Part shown: positions 53,254 through 62,522 of the stretch, one piece after another
Layout: every line of letters begins with the position of its first letter
Position numbering within the stretch: the stretch's first letter is position 1
Source of the DNA: Gulosibacter macacae
GTDB taxonomy: Bacteria; Actinomycetota; Actinomycetes; Actinomycetales; Microbacteriaceae
NCBI RefSeq assembly: GCF_003865375.1
Contig: NZ_RQVS01000002.1
Span: forward strand, 124,001 to 188,000
DNA length: 64,000 nt
Direction of reading: 5' to 3'
Made by a program: the position numbers and the translations under genes
Notes under the pieces: generated by a model
Database searches by the model: none
Seen by the model: the letters and a program-made list of their open reading frames with translations, nothing else
Told to the model about the DNA's origin: nothing

Positions 53254-54777
53254 ATGTCGCGCCACATCATCGTTGTCGGAGCCGGATCGGCTGGATCAGT
53301 TGTTACTCGCCGCCTGCTCGATGCGGGTCACGAAGTCACGCTGCTTGAAGCAGGCCGCAAAGACGAGAACCCGGCCATTCACGACATGGGCCGGATGGGC
53401 GAACTCTGGCACAGCGAAGACGACTGGGACTACTACACGACGCCCCAGGAAGGCGCAGCGAACCGCGAGCTGCACTGGCCGCGCGGCAAGGTGCAGGGCG
53501 GCTCGCACTCGCTCAACGCGGTGATCTGGGTGCGCGGCCCGCGCGAAGACTACGACCGCTGGGTAGAAGAAGGCGCGACCGGCTGGGGCTGGGACCAAGT
53601 GCTGCCGGTGTTCAAGCGCATCGAGAACACGACGGTCGGCAGCGATGAACTGCGCGGCCGTGACGGACTCCTCGACGTGAGTGAGACTGCCTACGAACGT
53701 CACCCGCTCTTTGAGTCGCTGTATGAAGCGGCGCAGCAAGCGGGCATCCCGGCGAACGAGGACTACAACGGTGCCGAGATCGACGGCGTCGGGTGGGAGC
53801 AGCTCAACATTCGCGACGGCAAGCGTCTGTCGACCTTCCGCGCCTATGTGTTCCCAGAGCTCGACAACCCGCGTTTGCACTCGGTCACGGGTGCCCACGT
53901 GACGCGCCTGCTCATCGAAGATGGCCGCGTTGTCGGGGTCGAGGCCGTTGTCGACGGCGAGACCCGCGAGATTCGCGCGGATGAGGTCGTGCTCTCGGCG
54001 GGCGCGCTCGACACCCCGCGCATCCTGTTGCTCTCGGGCATCGGTCCGCGCGAAGATCTTGAGGCGCTCGGGATCGACGTGGTCGCCGACCTGCCGGGCG
54101 TCGGTGCAAACCTGCACGACCACCTGCTCGCCCCGGTGATCGCGAAGACGACCACCCGCGAGATTGGCGCCCCGGGCCCCGGCCAGCCGATCAGCCAGAT
54201 GCACCATTTCTCGACCTTCCGTGAGGGTTCGAATGTGCCCGACACCCAGCCGATCTACTTCATGGTGCCGATGGCTGACGAAACGATGACGGTGCCAGAG
54301 AGCGCATTCACCATCCACGCTGGCCTCGTGCGGCCGACCTCGCGCGGCACGCTGAAGCTCGCGAGCGCGGATGCGGCCGAGCGCGTGCTCATGGACCCGC
54401 GCCTACTCACGACCGAAGAGGATGTCGCGAGCATGGTCGCGTCGGTCAAGCAGTGCCGCGACATCGTGCGCCAGCAGGCGCTCGTCGAAGGCTGGGGTGC
54501 TGAAGAGGTGTACCCGGGCGCCGAGGTGCAGACCGATGAAGAGATCGCGCAGTACGTGCGCGAGCACTGCGTCACCTACCACCACCAGGTGGGCACCGCG
54601 CGCATGGGCACTGACGCGGATGCGGTCGTCGACCCGGCCACGCTCAAGGTGCACGGCGTTGAGGGCGTGCGTGTTGTCGATGCCTCGGTGATGCCGTCGG
54701 TGACGTCGGGCAACACGAACGCGCCGTCGGTGCTCATCGGCGAGCGCGGGGCCGACTTCATCCTCGCGGACGCGTAG
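53254..54777 (+). CDS. GMC-family FAD oxidoreductase (choline/alcohol dehydrogenase type)
   Basis: A 507-residue glucose-methanol-choline oxidoreductase. The FAD site is IIVVGAGSAGSVVTRRL at the N-terminus, with the GMC signature 1 in GGSHSLNAVIWVRG and signature 2 in GALDTPRILLLSGIGP. The catalytic His is in the TYHHQVGTARMG region. It oxidises an alcohol to an aldehyde; the amine setting suggests choline or an amino alcohol, but substrate is open. GAAGGAG precedes the ATG. Confidence 0.85.
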   Translation: MSRHIIVVGAGSAGSVVTRRLLDAGHEVTLLEAGRKDENPAIHDMGRMGELWHSEDDWDYYTTPQEGAANRELHWPRGKVQGGSHSLNAVIWVRGPREDYDRWVEEGATGWGWDQVLPVFKRIENTTVGSDELRGRDGLLDVSETAYERHPLFESLYEAAQQAGIPANEDYNGAEIDGVGWEQLNIRDGKRLSTFRAYVFPELDNPRLHSVTGAHVTRLLIEDGRVVGVEAVVDGETREIRADEVVLSAGALDTPRILLLSGIGPREDLEALGIDVVADLPGVGANLHDHLLAPVIAKTTTREIGAPGPGQPISQMHHFSTFREGSNVPDTQPIYFMVPMADETMTVPESAFTIHAGLVRPTSRGTLKLASADAAERVLMDPRLLTTEEDVASMVASVKQCRDIVRQQALVEGWGAEEVYPGAEVQTDEEIAQYVREHCVTYHHQVGTARMGTDADAVVDPATLKVHGVEGVRVVDASVMPSVTSGNTNAPSVLIGERGADFILADA

Positions 54778-55137
54778 CTCGCATCCCGTTACTCGGGGGA
54801 GGGCCGCGGTGCACGCCCCATCGCACCGGAACAAACTCCGCTAATCCGCCCGTTTCCGCCTAATCCGCCCGCTGCAGCGCGCGGATTAGGCGGGAACGGG
54901 CGGATTAGTGCGTCAGGGGGTGTCGCTGCGTCGAGGGCGCGCGCGCCGACAACGAGGATGCTTGGCCCGCGTGACACGAAATCGCAAGGAATACTGACCA
55001 GCCAGTCGGGAAAGATGCACCTCTGTGCATCCCGCGCAAAAGTTGTAGAAATCTGCGCAGGGAACAATATACGATTTGAGCACTGGGTGCCTGACCGCGT
55101 GGATGCGGTCACCAGTGACAAGGGAGTCCATGACCAC
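54778..55137. other. 360-bp gap between the GMC and MHS genes
   Basis: No gene. It contains the third family A palindrome (54841-54908) and the upstream region of the transporter gene at 55138, with no further structure that I can name. Confidence 0.5.
54841..54908. repeat. palindromic repeat family A, copy 3 (68 bp)
   Basis: Begins CTAATCCGCCCGTTTCCGCC, centre CTGCAG, two mismatches between the arms. Several differences from copy 1 occur as matched pairs on both arms (for example GAC/GTC changed to GCC/GGC), so the stem is preserved. Confidence 0.82.
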
Positions 55138-56562
55138 ATGTCCAATGTCGGAGTCGCGCAAGACGCGCGTGAACGTCGCAAAGTCGCCGCTGCCACCATC
55201 ATCGGCACGACCATTGAGTGGTACGACTTCTTCATCTATGCCAACGCTGCGGCGCTGATCTTCAACCAGCTCTTCCTCAAGCCCGTTGAGGGCCCGCTCG
55301 GTCAGATCCTCACCTTCGCGACGGTCGGTATCTCGTTCCTCTTCCGTCCCCTCGGTGCTGCCCTCGTCGGCCACTACGGTGACAAGCTCGGCCGCAAGGC
55401 GATGCTCGTGATCACGCTGCTGCTCATGGGTGCTGCGACCACGCTCATCGGTGTGCTGCCGACCTACGACGCGATCGGTGTCTGGGCGCCGATCCTGCTT
55501 ATCTTCCTCCGCATCCTGCAGGGCATCTCGGCCGGTGGCGAGTGGGGTGGTGCGGTGCTCATGGCTGTTGAGTACGCCCCCGTCAACCAGCGCGGTCGCT
55601 ACGGCATGTTCCCGCAGCTCGGTGTGCCGATCGGGATGCTCCTCGCCACCGCCGTCATCGCCCTCATGTCGGGCGTCATCTCGCCCGGCGACGCGTTCGT
55701 CGAGTGGGGCTGGCGCATCCCGTTCCTCTTCTCGATCGTCCTCATCGTTGTCGGCATGGTCGTGCGTCAGTCGATCGACGAGTCGCCGGTCTTCAAGGAG
55801 ATCGCCGAGTCAGGCAAGAAACAGAAGATGCCGATCGCGGAACTCTTCCGCAAGCACTGGAAGCTCGTGCTCCTGCTCGCGCTCGTGTTCGCTGGCAACA
55901 ACGCCTCTGGCTACATGATCACCGGTGGCTTCATCCTCAACTACACGACGAACCCCGAAGGCTCGTTGGCGATGGACCGCACTGGCGTGCTCAACGCGGT
56001 CACCATCGCGGCCACCGTGTGGCTGCTTGCCACGCTCCTATCGGGCTACATGGCCGACTGGATCGGCCGCAAGAACACCTACGTCATCGGCTGGCTCTGG
56101 ATGATCCTCTGGGTCTTCCCGCTGTTCTGGTTCGTCAACACGGGCGATCTCCTTTGGGTCACCGTCGGCATGTGCATCTTCGCGATCGGCCTCGGCCTCA
56201 CCTATGGCCCGCAGGCTGCCTGGTATGCCGAGACCTTCCCGGCCTCGGTGCGCACTTCGGGTGTGTCGATTTCGTACGCGATCGGTGCCATCCTCGGTGG
56301 CGCCTTCGCCCCGATGATCGCGACCGCGCTCGTGGCCGAGTTCAACACGACGCTCGCCGTGTCGATGTACCTGCTCGTGCTCATCCTGATCGCCATGATG
56401 GCGACCCTGGTGCTGCGCGACCGGCGCGGCATTCCACTCGACATCGGCTTCGAAGAGTCGGGCCGCTACGAGCTGTTCGACCCGGACAGCCGCCCCGTCG
56501 AGACCTCGGCAATCATGCTCGAGTATCACGGCGTGGAGCGGGCTCCTGGCACGCGACGCTAG
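55138..56562 (+). CDS. MHS-family MFS transporter (metabolite:H+ symporter)
   Basis: A 474-residue transporter of the ProP/ShiA/KgtP group. The N-terminal signature ATIIGTTIEWYDFFIYANAAA, the loop GHYGDKLGRKAML and GISAGGEWGGAVLMAVEYAP are diagnostic. It probably imports a carboxylate, betaine or shikimate-like compound; choline or betaine would suit the GMC gene upstream. The ATG at 55138 follows GGGAG by about 11 bases; the frame extends further left without similarity. Confidence 0.84.
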   Translation: MSNVGVAQDARERRKVAAATIIGTTIEWYDFFIYANAAALIFNQLFLKPVEGPLGQILTFATVGISFLFRPLGAALVGHYGDKLGRKAMLVITLLLMGAATTLIGVLPTYDAIGVWAPILLIFLRILQGISAGGEWGGAVLMAVEYAPVNQRGRYGMFPQLGVPIGMLLATAVIALMSGVISPGDAFVEWGWRIPFLFSIVLIVVGMVVRQSIDESPVFKEIAESGKKQKMPIAELFRKHWKLVLLLALVFAGNNASGYMITGGFILNYTTNPEGSLAMDRTGVLNAVTIAATVWLLATLLSGYMADWIGRKNTYVIGWLWMILWVFPLFWFVNTGDLLWVTVGMCIFAIGLGLTYGPQAAWYAETFPASVRTSGVSISYAIGAILGGAFAPMIATALVAEFNTTLAVSMYLLVLILIAMMATLVLRDRRGIPLDIGFEESGRYELFDPDSRPVETSAIMLEYHGVERAPGTRR

Positions 56563-56576
56563 CCAGACACAACGTC

Positions 56577-56607
56577 GCCCCGGGGGGAACACGGCATCCC
56601 CCGGGGC
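56577..56607 (+). terminator. hairpin after the MHS transporter gene
   Basis: GCCCCGGGGG and its complement form a 10-bp stem 14 bases past the stop codon. Strong G/C stem, no T tract. Confidence 0.5.
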
Positions 56608-56643
56608 AACGGCTTAGCACGGTCGCGACCTAGCTCGACCGAA

Positions 56644-56673
56644 AGAGGCGGAAGTGGCAACACTTCCGCCTCT
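56644..56673 (+). terminator. second hairpin after the MHS transporter gene
   Basis: AGAGGCGGAAGTG and its exact complement make a 13-bp stem with a GCAA tetraloop, followed by CAGTTTC. It may back up the hairpin at 56577. Confidence 0.55.
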
Positions 56674-56848
56674 CAGTTTCGCGCAAAATTCGCCGTTGGG
56701 CTAGTGCTTGCGACCCGAAAATCTCGACTTGGTTACGGGTCGTATCCGACTTCCGGATGATGTCATTTCGATGCCTGGATGAATGGCGAACTTCTCGCTC
56801 AACGCCATAAGGTGTCAGCATCCCTCCCTCGACGAAAAGGAAACGTCA

Positions 56849-57451
56849 ATGTCGACTGACAACGCCAAGAAGCTGCGCGTCCCGGGCCTCATTGTTGCCC
56901 TCGCTGCGGCGAGCCTTGCTCTGACCGGTTGCTTCGGCGGCGGCGGCAACGCGGACGACTCGGAGAGCACCAAGGGTCCGCAGCCGGAGTCGAGCTCCTC
57001 AAACGAAGGCGGCTCGCTCGGCACGCCTCCCGAGACCGAAGAAGAAGAGTTCAAGAACCCCGAGACGCAGAGCGCGTTCGACATCACCGTCGGCACCTGC
57101 ATCGCCAACCTGGAAGACCTCGGCACCGGCACCGAGGTCATGGACGTGCCGATCGTGCCCTGCACCCAGCCGCACGCCTACGAAGTGTTCTACGAGTACA
57201 ACGTGGCCGACGCATCCACCTACCCGGGTGAAACGGTGATCTCTGACGAAGCCGAAAAGCAGTGCACCGGCCCTGAGTTCACCAACTTCATCGGCCACGA
57301 CTGGAACAACACCGCGCTCGGTGTGACCTGGTTCTACCCGACCATGCAGAGCTGGGGCACCGGTGACCGCGTCGTGAGCTGCATGGTTTACGAAGAGGGA
57401 GCTGACACCGGCAACCCGACCACCGGTTCGCTTGCTGGCTCGATGAAGTAA
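56849..57451 (+). CDS. lipoprotein with septum-formation-like domain
   Basis: A 200-residue secreted lipoprotein: lipobox LALTGC (Cys at residue 28), a Gly/Asp/Ser/Glu-rich linker, then a globular domain with the pattern VGTCIANLEDL...VPIVPCTQPHAYEVF and later cysteines in KQCTGPEF and VVSCMVY. This four-cysteine layout is that of the actinobacterial septum formation (Septum_form) domain. AAAAGGAA precedes the ATG. It looks unconnected to the catabolic genes around it. Confidence 0.75.
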   Translation: MSTDNAKKLRVPGLIVALAAASLALTGCFGGGGNADDSESTKGPQPESSSSNEGGSLGTPPETEEEEFKNPETQSAFDITVGTCIANLEDLGTGTEVMDVPIVPCTQPHAYEVFYEYNVADASTYPGETVISDEAEKQCTGPEFTNFIGHDWNNTALGVTWFYPTMQSWGTGDRVVSCMVYEEGADTGNPTTGSLAGSMK

Positions 57452-57474
57452 TTCGAGCACGAACTTCACCGCTT

Positions 57475-57518
57475 CCGGCGGGGCGTGTCACACGGCACAC
57501 GCCCCGCCGGTTTCTTTT
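57475..57518 (+). terminator. rho-independent terminator of the lipoprotein gene
   Basis: CCGGCGGGGCGTGT and its exact complement form a 14-bp stem followed by TTTCTTTTCC. Confidence 0.8.
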
Positions 57519-57704
57519 CCGCACGCCGGGTCGTAACTGACCGTGCATCCTGTGCTCGTGCACAAATCTTGGCGGCGGATGCAGTGCCTACCAACTTGCC
57601 GAACGCGCGAGTTCGGCGTGTAGTTTCGACTAAGACGCGTGCCGTCAGCGGCAGAGTTGCCACATTCACGATCCTGGCCGCCACGATCACCAAGGAGCAC
57701 AGAG

Positions 57705-59183
57705 ATGACGACGTATCCCACCGAGGCCGACCTTCTCGCAAAGGTCCCCACACAGCTCTACATCAACGGCGAGTGGGTTGACGGCGAAAACGACCCGTTC
57801 GTCGTGTTCGACCCGGCCAACGGCGAAGAGCTCGTCAAGATCGCAAATGCCACGCCCGCACAGGCGACCGCCGCGCTCGACGCGGCCGACGAGGCCAAGG
57901 AAGCCTGGGCCCGCACCTCGCCGCGCTACCGCTCCGACCTGCTTCGTCGTGCCTTCGACCGCGTGATCGAGATGCGAGATGAGTTTGCGCTGCTCATGAC
58001 CCTCGAAATGGGTAAGCCGCTTGCGGAATCGCAGGGCGAGGTTACCTACGGTGCCGAGTTCCTCCGCTGGTTCTCGGAGCAGGCGCCCCGCGTGTTCGGC
58101 CGCTACGGCCAGATCCCCGAGGGCACCGCGCGCATGATCGTGTCGAAGCACCCGGTTGGCCCCTGCTTCCTCATCACTCCCTGGAACTTCCCGCTCGCGA
58201 TGGCGACCCGCAAGATCGGTCCGGCGCTCGCAGCCGGCAACACCGTCATCGTGAAGCCCGCCTCGCTCACCCCGCTTACAACCCTCCTGCTCGTCAAGGT
58301 ATTCGAAGAGGTCGGCGTGCCGAAGGGCGTCATCAACGTCATCACCTCGCGCGACACCGCCGGCATCTCGAACGCGATCATGGGCGACGACCGCCTGCGC
58401 AAGGTTTCGTTCACCGGCTCGACTCCGGTCGGCATCGGCCTCATGAAGCAGGCTGCCGAAAAGGTGCTGCGCACCTCGATGGAACTCGGTGGCAATGCCC
58501 CGTTCGTCGTCTTCGAAGACGCCGACCTCGACAAGGCTGTGGACGGCGCGATCGCCGCGAAGTTCCGCAACATTGGCCAGGCCTGCACCGCCGCAAACCG
58601 CATGATCGTGCAGAAGTCGATCGCCGATGAATTCGCCAAGCGCGTTGGTGAGCGCGTCGCCGCCTTCAAGATGGGCCGCGGCACCGAAGAGGGCGTCACC
58701 ATTGGCCCCCTCGTCGAGCAGAAGGCCGTGAACAAGGTCGACGAGCTCGTGCAGGACGCCATCGCCAAGGGCGCCGAGGTCATCACCGGCGGCAAGAAGG
58801 GTGAGGGTGCAGGTTTCTTCTACGAGGCCACCGTGCTCCACAACGTCGACCTCGAGAGCCTCGTCGTCAAGGAAGAGATCTTCGGCCCGGTGCTGCCGAT
58901 CGTCACCTTCGAGACCGAAGACGAAGCTGTGGCGCTTGCGAACGGTAGCGAGTACGGCCTCATGTCGTACGTGTTCACCGAGAACTTCTCGCGTGCCCAG
59001 CGCATGATGGACCGCATCGAGGCCGGCATGATGGGCCTCAACGTCGGCGTGCTGTCGAACGCTGCCGCACCGTTCGGTGGCGTGAAGATGTCGGGTATGG
59101 GCAAGGAAGGCTCGTTCGAGGGCATCGAGGAGTACCTCAACACCAAGTACACCGCGTTCCCCGAGCCGCACAACGACAAGTAA
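57705..59183 (+). CDS. gabD: succinate-semialdehyde dehydrogenase (NADP+ type)
   Basis: A 492-residue aldehyde dehydrogenase. The catalytic Cys is in NIGQACTAANRM, the base Glu in MELGGNAPFVVF, cofactor motifs TPWNFPLAMATRK and VIVKPASLTPL, all in the GabD style. It would oxidise succinate semialdehyde from GABA or polyamine breakdown to succinate, completing the amine route suggested by the aminotransferase and ligase genes upstream. AAGGAG lies nine bases before the ATG. Confidence 0.83.
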   Translation: MTTYPTEADLLAKVPTQLYINGEWVDGENDPFVVFDPANGEELVKIANATPAQATAALDAADEAKEAWARTSPRYRSDLLRRAFDRVIEMRDEFALLMTLEMGKPLAESQGEVTYGAEFLRWFSEQAPRVFGRYGQIPEGTARMIVSKHPVGPCFLITPWNFPLAMATRKIGPALAAGNTVIVKPASLTPLTTLLLVKVFEEVGVPKGVINVITSRDTAGISNAIMGDDRLRKVSFTGSTPVGIGLMKQAAEKVLRTSMELGGNAPFVVFEDADLDKAVDGAIAAKFRNIGQACTAANRMIVQKSIADEFAKRVGERVAAFKMGRGTEEGVTIGPLVEQKAVNKVDELVQDAIAKGAEVITGGKKGEGAGFFYEATVLHNVDLESLVVKEEIFGPVLPIVTFETEDEAVALANGSEYGLMSYVFTENFSRAQRMMDRIEAGMMGLNVGVLSNAAAPFGGVKMSGMGKEGSFEGIEEYLNTKYTAFPEPHNDK

Positions 59184-59194
59184 GCGCTCTGCGC

Positions 59195-59235
59195 GGGCCC
59201 GGTTCACCTTCTGGTGGGCCGGGCCCAACGTTTTT
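59195..59235 (+). terminator. rho-independent terminator of gabD
   Basis: GGGCCCGGTTCACC pairs with GGTGGGCCGGGCCC (two G-U wobble positions) around a TTCT loop, followed by AACGTTTTT, 12 bases after the stop. Confidence 0.75.
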
Positions 59236-59246
59236 CCTGAGCCGCG

Positions 59247-59322
59247 GTTGCGCGATCTGCGTTTTTCGGCTGGATGACCTCCGTGGCGCCGTCGATCGCC
59301 CGAAAAACGCAGATTGCGCAAC
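59247..59322. repeat. palindromic repeat family C, copy 2 (76 bp)
   Basis: Outer arms GTTGCGCGATCTGCGTTTTT and the near-complement ending GCAGATTGCGCAAC; the centre differs from copy 1 at 41976-42051, but the total length is identical. Confidence 0.78.
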
Positions 59323-59351
59323 GGCAATCACCGCGACCTAGGCTGAGCACC

Positions 59352-60554
59352 ATGTCTGACCCCACCCCGAAGGCACCGCTGAGCCTCCTCGTCGCACTCG
59401 TCGTCGCGATGGCCATGGGCCCGGTCTTCAACTTCGGGATGAGCGCCCTAGCGCCCGAGATCGTCGACGCCTACGACATCACCGAAGGCCAATTTGGCCT
59501 GCTCATCACGGTGCTCTTCCTCGCGGCGGGCCTCTCGGCGACGCTCCTCGGGGTGCTCGCCGACCGACTCTCGGCACGAGCGCAATTGCTCATCATCCAC
59601 CTCGGCACCGCGCTCGCCTTCATCATCGCGGCCACCGGCGATAACTACGGCTGGCTCATCGTCGCCGTGATCATCTCGGGCATCGCGCAGGCGCAATCGA
59701 ACCCGGTCACGAATCGCATTGTCGCCACCGAAGTTCCGCGAGCAAGTCGTAGCGGCTGGATGGGCGCCAAACAGTCGGGCGTGCAGGTGGGTCTCCTGTT
59801 TGCAGGCGTCACCTTCCCCCTCGTCGGCCTCGCGTTTGGCTGGAGCGGCGCGGCGATCTTCGGTGCTGCGCTCACCATCCCGGCGATCGTGCTCAGCTGG
59901 GTGGTGACGAAGCGACTGCGCCAGCCCACTGCATCCACCCGCACTGCCGCCGCGAACGAGGCCGCGAGCCAGCGCCCGAGCGCGGCCATGTGGCTCTTCC
60001 CGGTGGCCTCATTCCTCAATGCCGCGGGCACGCAGGGGTTCAACGGCTTCGCGGCACTGTTCGCCGTTCGTGCGGTTGATTTGCCGCTCACGGTGGCCGG
60101 TTGTCTGCTCTCCATTATCGGCGTGATCGGCATCATTGGCCGCATCGGCTGGGGCCGCGTCGCCGGCAAGCGTGAGCGCCCCGCGCAACTGCTCGCCATC
60201 ATGAGCATTGGTGGCATTGTCACGATGCTCATCCTCATCGCCGCCGACCAAACCGGGCAGGCCTGGCTTCTCTGGCTCGCCGTGCCCCTCCACGCGGCAC
60301 TTCCGCTCGCGGCTAACGTCGTCATCAACTCGGGCATCGTTGCGGCGGTGCCGCCAGCGCGCGTGGGCGTCGCCTCGGGACTCGTGGCAACCGGCATGTA
60401 CCTCGGGTTCGCGCTCGGACCGCTCATTGTTGGCAGTCTCGTTGACCTCACCGGCGCCTACACGGCCGGGTGGGCGGTGCTGGCCGGTACCTACCTCGGA
60501 TGCACGATCATCGCGATAGTGCTCTACCGCGTGCTCGAGCAGGGCAAGAGCTAA
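59352..60554 (+). CDS. MFS transporter
   Basis: A 400-residue major facilitator with twelve predicted helices, loop motif GVLADRLSARAQL in the helix 2-3 position, and QSGVQVGLLFAG. It resembles cyanate/nitrate-like or general CynX-type permeases. Stands alone after gabD; no ligand can be assigned. Confidence 0.76.
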   Translation: MSDPTPKAPLSLLVALVVAMAMGPVFNFGMSALAPEIVDAYDITEGQFGLLITVLFLAAGLSATLLGVLADRLSARAQLLIIHLGTALAFIIAATGDNYGWLIVAVIISGIAQAQSNPVTNRIVATEVPRASRSGWMGAKQSGVQVGLLFAGVTFPLVGLAFGWSGAAIFGAALTIPAIVLSWVVTKRLRQPTASTRTAAANEAASQRPSAAMWLFPVASFLNAAGTQGFNGFAALFAVRAVDLPLTVAGCLLSIIGVIGIIGRIGWGRVAGKRERPAQLLAIMSIGGIVTMLILIAADQTGQAWLLWLAVPLHAALPLAANVVINSGIVAAVPPARVGVASGLVATGMYLGFALGPLIVGSLVDLTGAYTAGWAVLAGTYLGCTIIAIVLYRVLEQGKS

Positions 60555-60597
60555 CCGCGGCCCGAGCCAACGCGGCTCGAGCTAGCTGCGGCTGTAA

Positions 60598-61467
60598 CTA
60601 GCCGCGATTCGGGAAACCGTGCGGCGAGCGCTCGAAGCTCTCGGCCACCGGCTGCAGGCGGCGTGCCCGAGCCTGCATCCCCCGCCACTCACGGTCGCGG
60701 CGCACGACTGACACCGCGAGCAAGAATGTCTCGGCATCGACATCGGGAATCGGATGCACATAGGGCTTCGCCTCGCGCGCAAGCGTGCCGGCAAGCCGCT
60801 GCCGCGAAGCCGGGTCGAGCCGGTCGGCCTGGCGAAAGAAGTCGCGGATGCGACGCGAGAGTCGGTCGGGCAGCTTCGACACGTCGACGAGTTGCTCCCA
60901 CTGCGCGAGTTGCGGCGGCATCTGCAACACGAGCGGCACGGCCTTCGGCGGACGCTCCAATTGCGCGTAGGTGCCGGCAAGAAGATCGCCCACGCGCTGG
61001 GAACGGCGGGTGAGCATCCCAGTGACCGCGGCAATGGCACCGCTCGTGAGATAGAACTCGGCTGCCCCGAGGAGTCCGCGCACGAGCGAGTGGCGGAAGG
61101 TGATCGCGCCGCCGTCGAGGCGAACAATGCGCAAACCGAAAATGAGCTTGCCGACCGAGCGGCCGTGGGTGAGCACCTCGACGGTGATCGGTACGGCCAC
61201 GAACCAGAGCACCGCCCAGACGGTGATGAGCGTGAACACCCAAGCGGTCTCAAACTGGGCGCCTGTGTTGCGAATCCACGACTCGATGAGCGTCACGAGG
61301 CCGATGATCGAGAGCACATAACAGATGAGCACGAGGCCCACATCGATGATGGCGCTTCCGGCGCGCAGGAGGAATCCGGCTGGCGGCACCCCGAGCGCGA
61401 CTCCTTCGCCGATGACGATCTCGTCGTCGGCGAGTTGGAGCGTTCGGCTGGTCGTCGAAGTCACCAT
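60598..61467 (-). CDS. RDD-family membrane protein
   Basis: A 289-residue protein whose first ~150 residues hold the RDD domain: LLRAGSAIIDVGLV in the first helix, VEVLTHGRSVGKLIFGLRIV, and the RRSQRVGDLLAGTYA end. A charged cytoplasmic C-terminus of ~120 residues follows. It sits beside SpoIIM, DUF58 and MoxR genes, a conserved actinobacterial group thought to act in membrane or stress functions. The ATG at 61467 lies only 16 bp from the divergent start at 61484 and has no ribosome binding site, so the message may be leaderless. Confidence 0.82.
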   Translation of the reverse strand: MVTSTTSRTLQLADDEIVIGEGVALGVPPAGFLLRAGSAIIDVGLVLICYVLSIIGLVTLIESWIRNTGAQFETAWVFTLITVWAVLWFVAVPITVEVLTHGRSVGKLIFGLRIVRLDGGAITFRHSLVRGLLGAAEFYLTSGAIAAVTGMLTRRSQRVGDLLAGTYAQLERPPKAVPLVLQMPPQLAQWEQLVDVSKLPDRLSRRIRDFFRQADRLDPASRQRLAGTLAREAKPYVHPIPDVDAETFLLAVSVVRRDREWRGMQARARRLQPVAESFERSPHGFPNRG

Positions 61468-61483
61468 GCCATGATTGCACCAC

Positions 61484-62479
61484 ATGGATATCGACGCCTA
61501 TGGAGCTGCCAGGCGCAGCGAATGGGACCGGCTCGCGACGCTAGGACGCGCCCGGTCGCTCAGCGGTGCCGAAGCGGATGAACTCATCGGCCGGTATCAG
61601 AGCGGCGCGACCGATCTTTCGGCGCTGCGCACCACCTACGGCGAAACGGTCGAGACTTCGGCGCTGTCGATCGCGCTCTCGCGGGCGCGGATGCGGTTCA
61701 CGCTCGCGAAGCGGAATCCGCTCGTGCTGCTGCGCGAGTTCTTCGTCGAGCAACTGCCTTCGGCGCTCTATCAAGTGCGCTGGTGGACGCTCGCGGCGGC
61801 CGTGTTCACGATCGCCGTCGCAGCGCTCTCGTATTTCTGGCACATGCTCAACCCCGAAGTGCTCTCGTACTACGGCACCGAAGCGGGCCTCAAACAGTAC
61901 GCCGAAGAAGACTTCATCAACTACTACTCCGAGTACTCAGAGTCGGCATTCGCGGCGCGGGTGTTCACGAATAACGCCTGGATCGCCGCGCAATCGCTCG
62001 CCTTCGGCTTCACTGGCTTGTGGCCGATCATGATGCTCGTGCAGAACGCGATGGGCCTTGGCATGTCGGCAGCCGTGCTTGCTTCGTTCGGTCACCTGGA
62101 TGCGTTCTTCCTCTGGATTGCGCCGCACGGCCTGCTTGAGTTGACGATGATTTTTGTGGCGGCTGGTGCCGGGTTTGCGGTGTTCTGGGCGCTCATTGTG
62201 CCGGGGCCAAGGCCCCGCATTGAAGGTGTGGGTCGGGCCGGTCGTACGCTCATCGTGGTCGCTGTGGGCACCTCGATCTTCCTGTTTATCTCGGGGCTCG
62301 TTGAGGGCTTTGTGACCCGGCAAGACTGGCCCTGGGCGGTGAAGATCGGCATTGGCGCGATTGCGCTCGCCTCGTATCTTGCGTACTCGCTCGTGCTCGG
62401 GCGGCGTGCCTATCGCGCCGGTCACAGCGGCGACGTGTCGACGATGGATGCGGGCTACACGAACGTACACGCCGACTAG
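61484..62479 (+). CDS. SpoIIM-like (stage II sporulation protein M family) membrane protein
   Basis: A 331-residue protein with a soluble N-terminal part (LIGRYQSGATDLSALRTTYG) and about six membrane helices. The central segment ARVFTNNAWIAAQSLAFGFTGLW and HLDAFFLWIAPHGLLEL are the family signature (the NNxxxA and PHGxxEL motifs). In non-sporulating Actinobacteria its role is unknown. Divergent from the RDD gene; no ribosome binding site. Confidence 0.84.
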   Translation: MDIDAYGAARRSEWDRLATLGRARSLSGAEADELIGRYQSGATDLSALRTTYGETVETSALSIALSRARMRFTLAKRNPLVLLREFFVEQLPSALYQVRWWTLAAAVFTIAVAALSYFWHMLNPEVLSYYGTEAGLKQYAEEDFINYYSEYSESAFAARVFTNNAWIAAQSLAFGFTGLWPIMMLVQNAMGLGMSAAVLASFGHLDAFFLWIAPHGLLELTMIFVAAGAGFAVFWALIVPGPRPRIEGVGRAGRTLIVVAVGTSIFLFISGLVEGFVTRQDWPWAVKIGIGAIALASYLAYSLVLGRRAYRAGHSGDVSTMDAGYTNVHAD

Positions 62480-62522
62480 CTATATGGGAACCGAAGGGTA
62501 GCCGGAGCGAAGCAGGATTTCG

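Noticed and set aside
57687-59327. 546-codon open frame opposite gabD
   Set aside because: Antisense shadow of an unmistakable aldehyde dehydrogenase gene.
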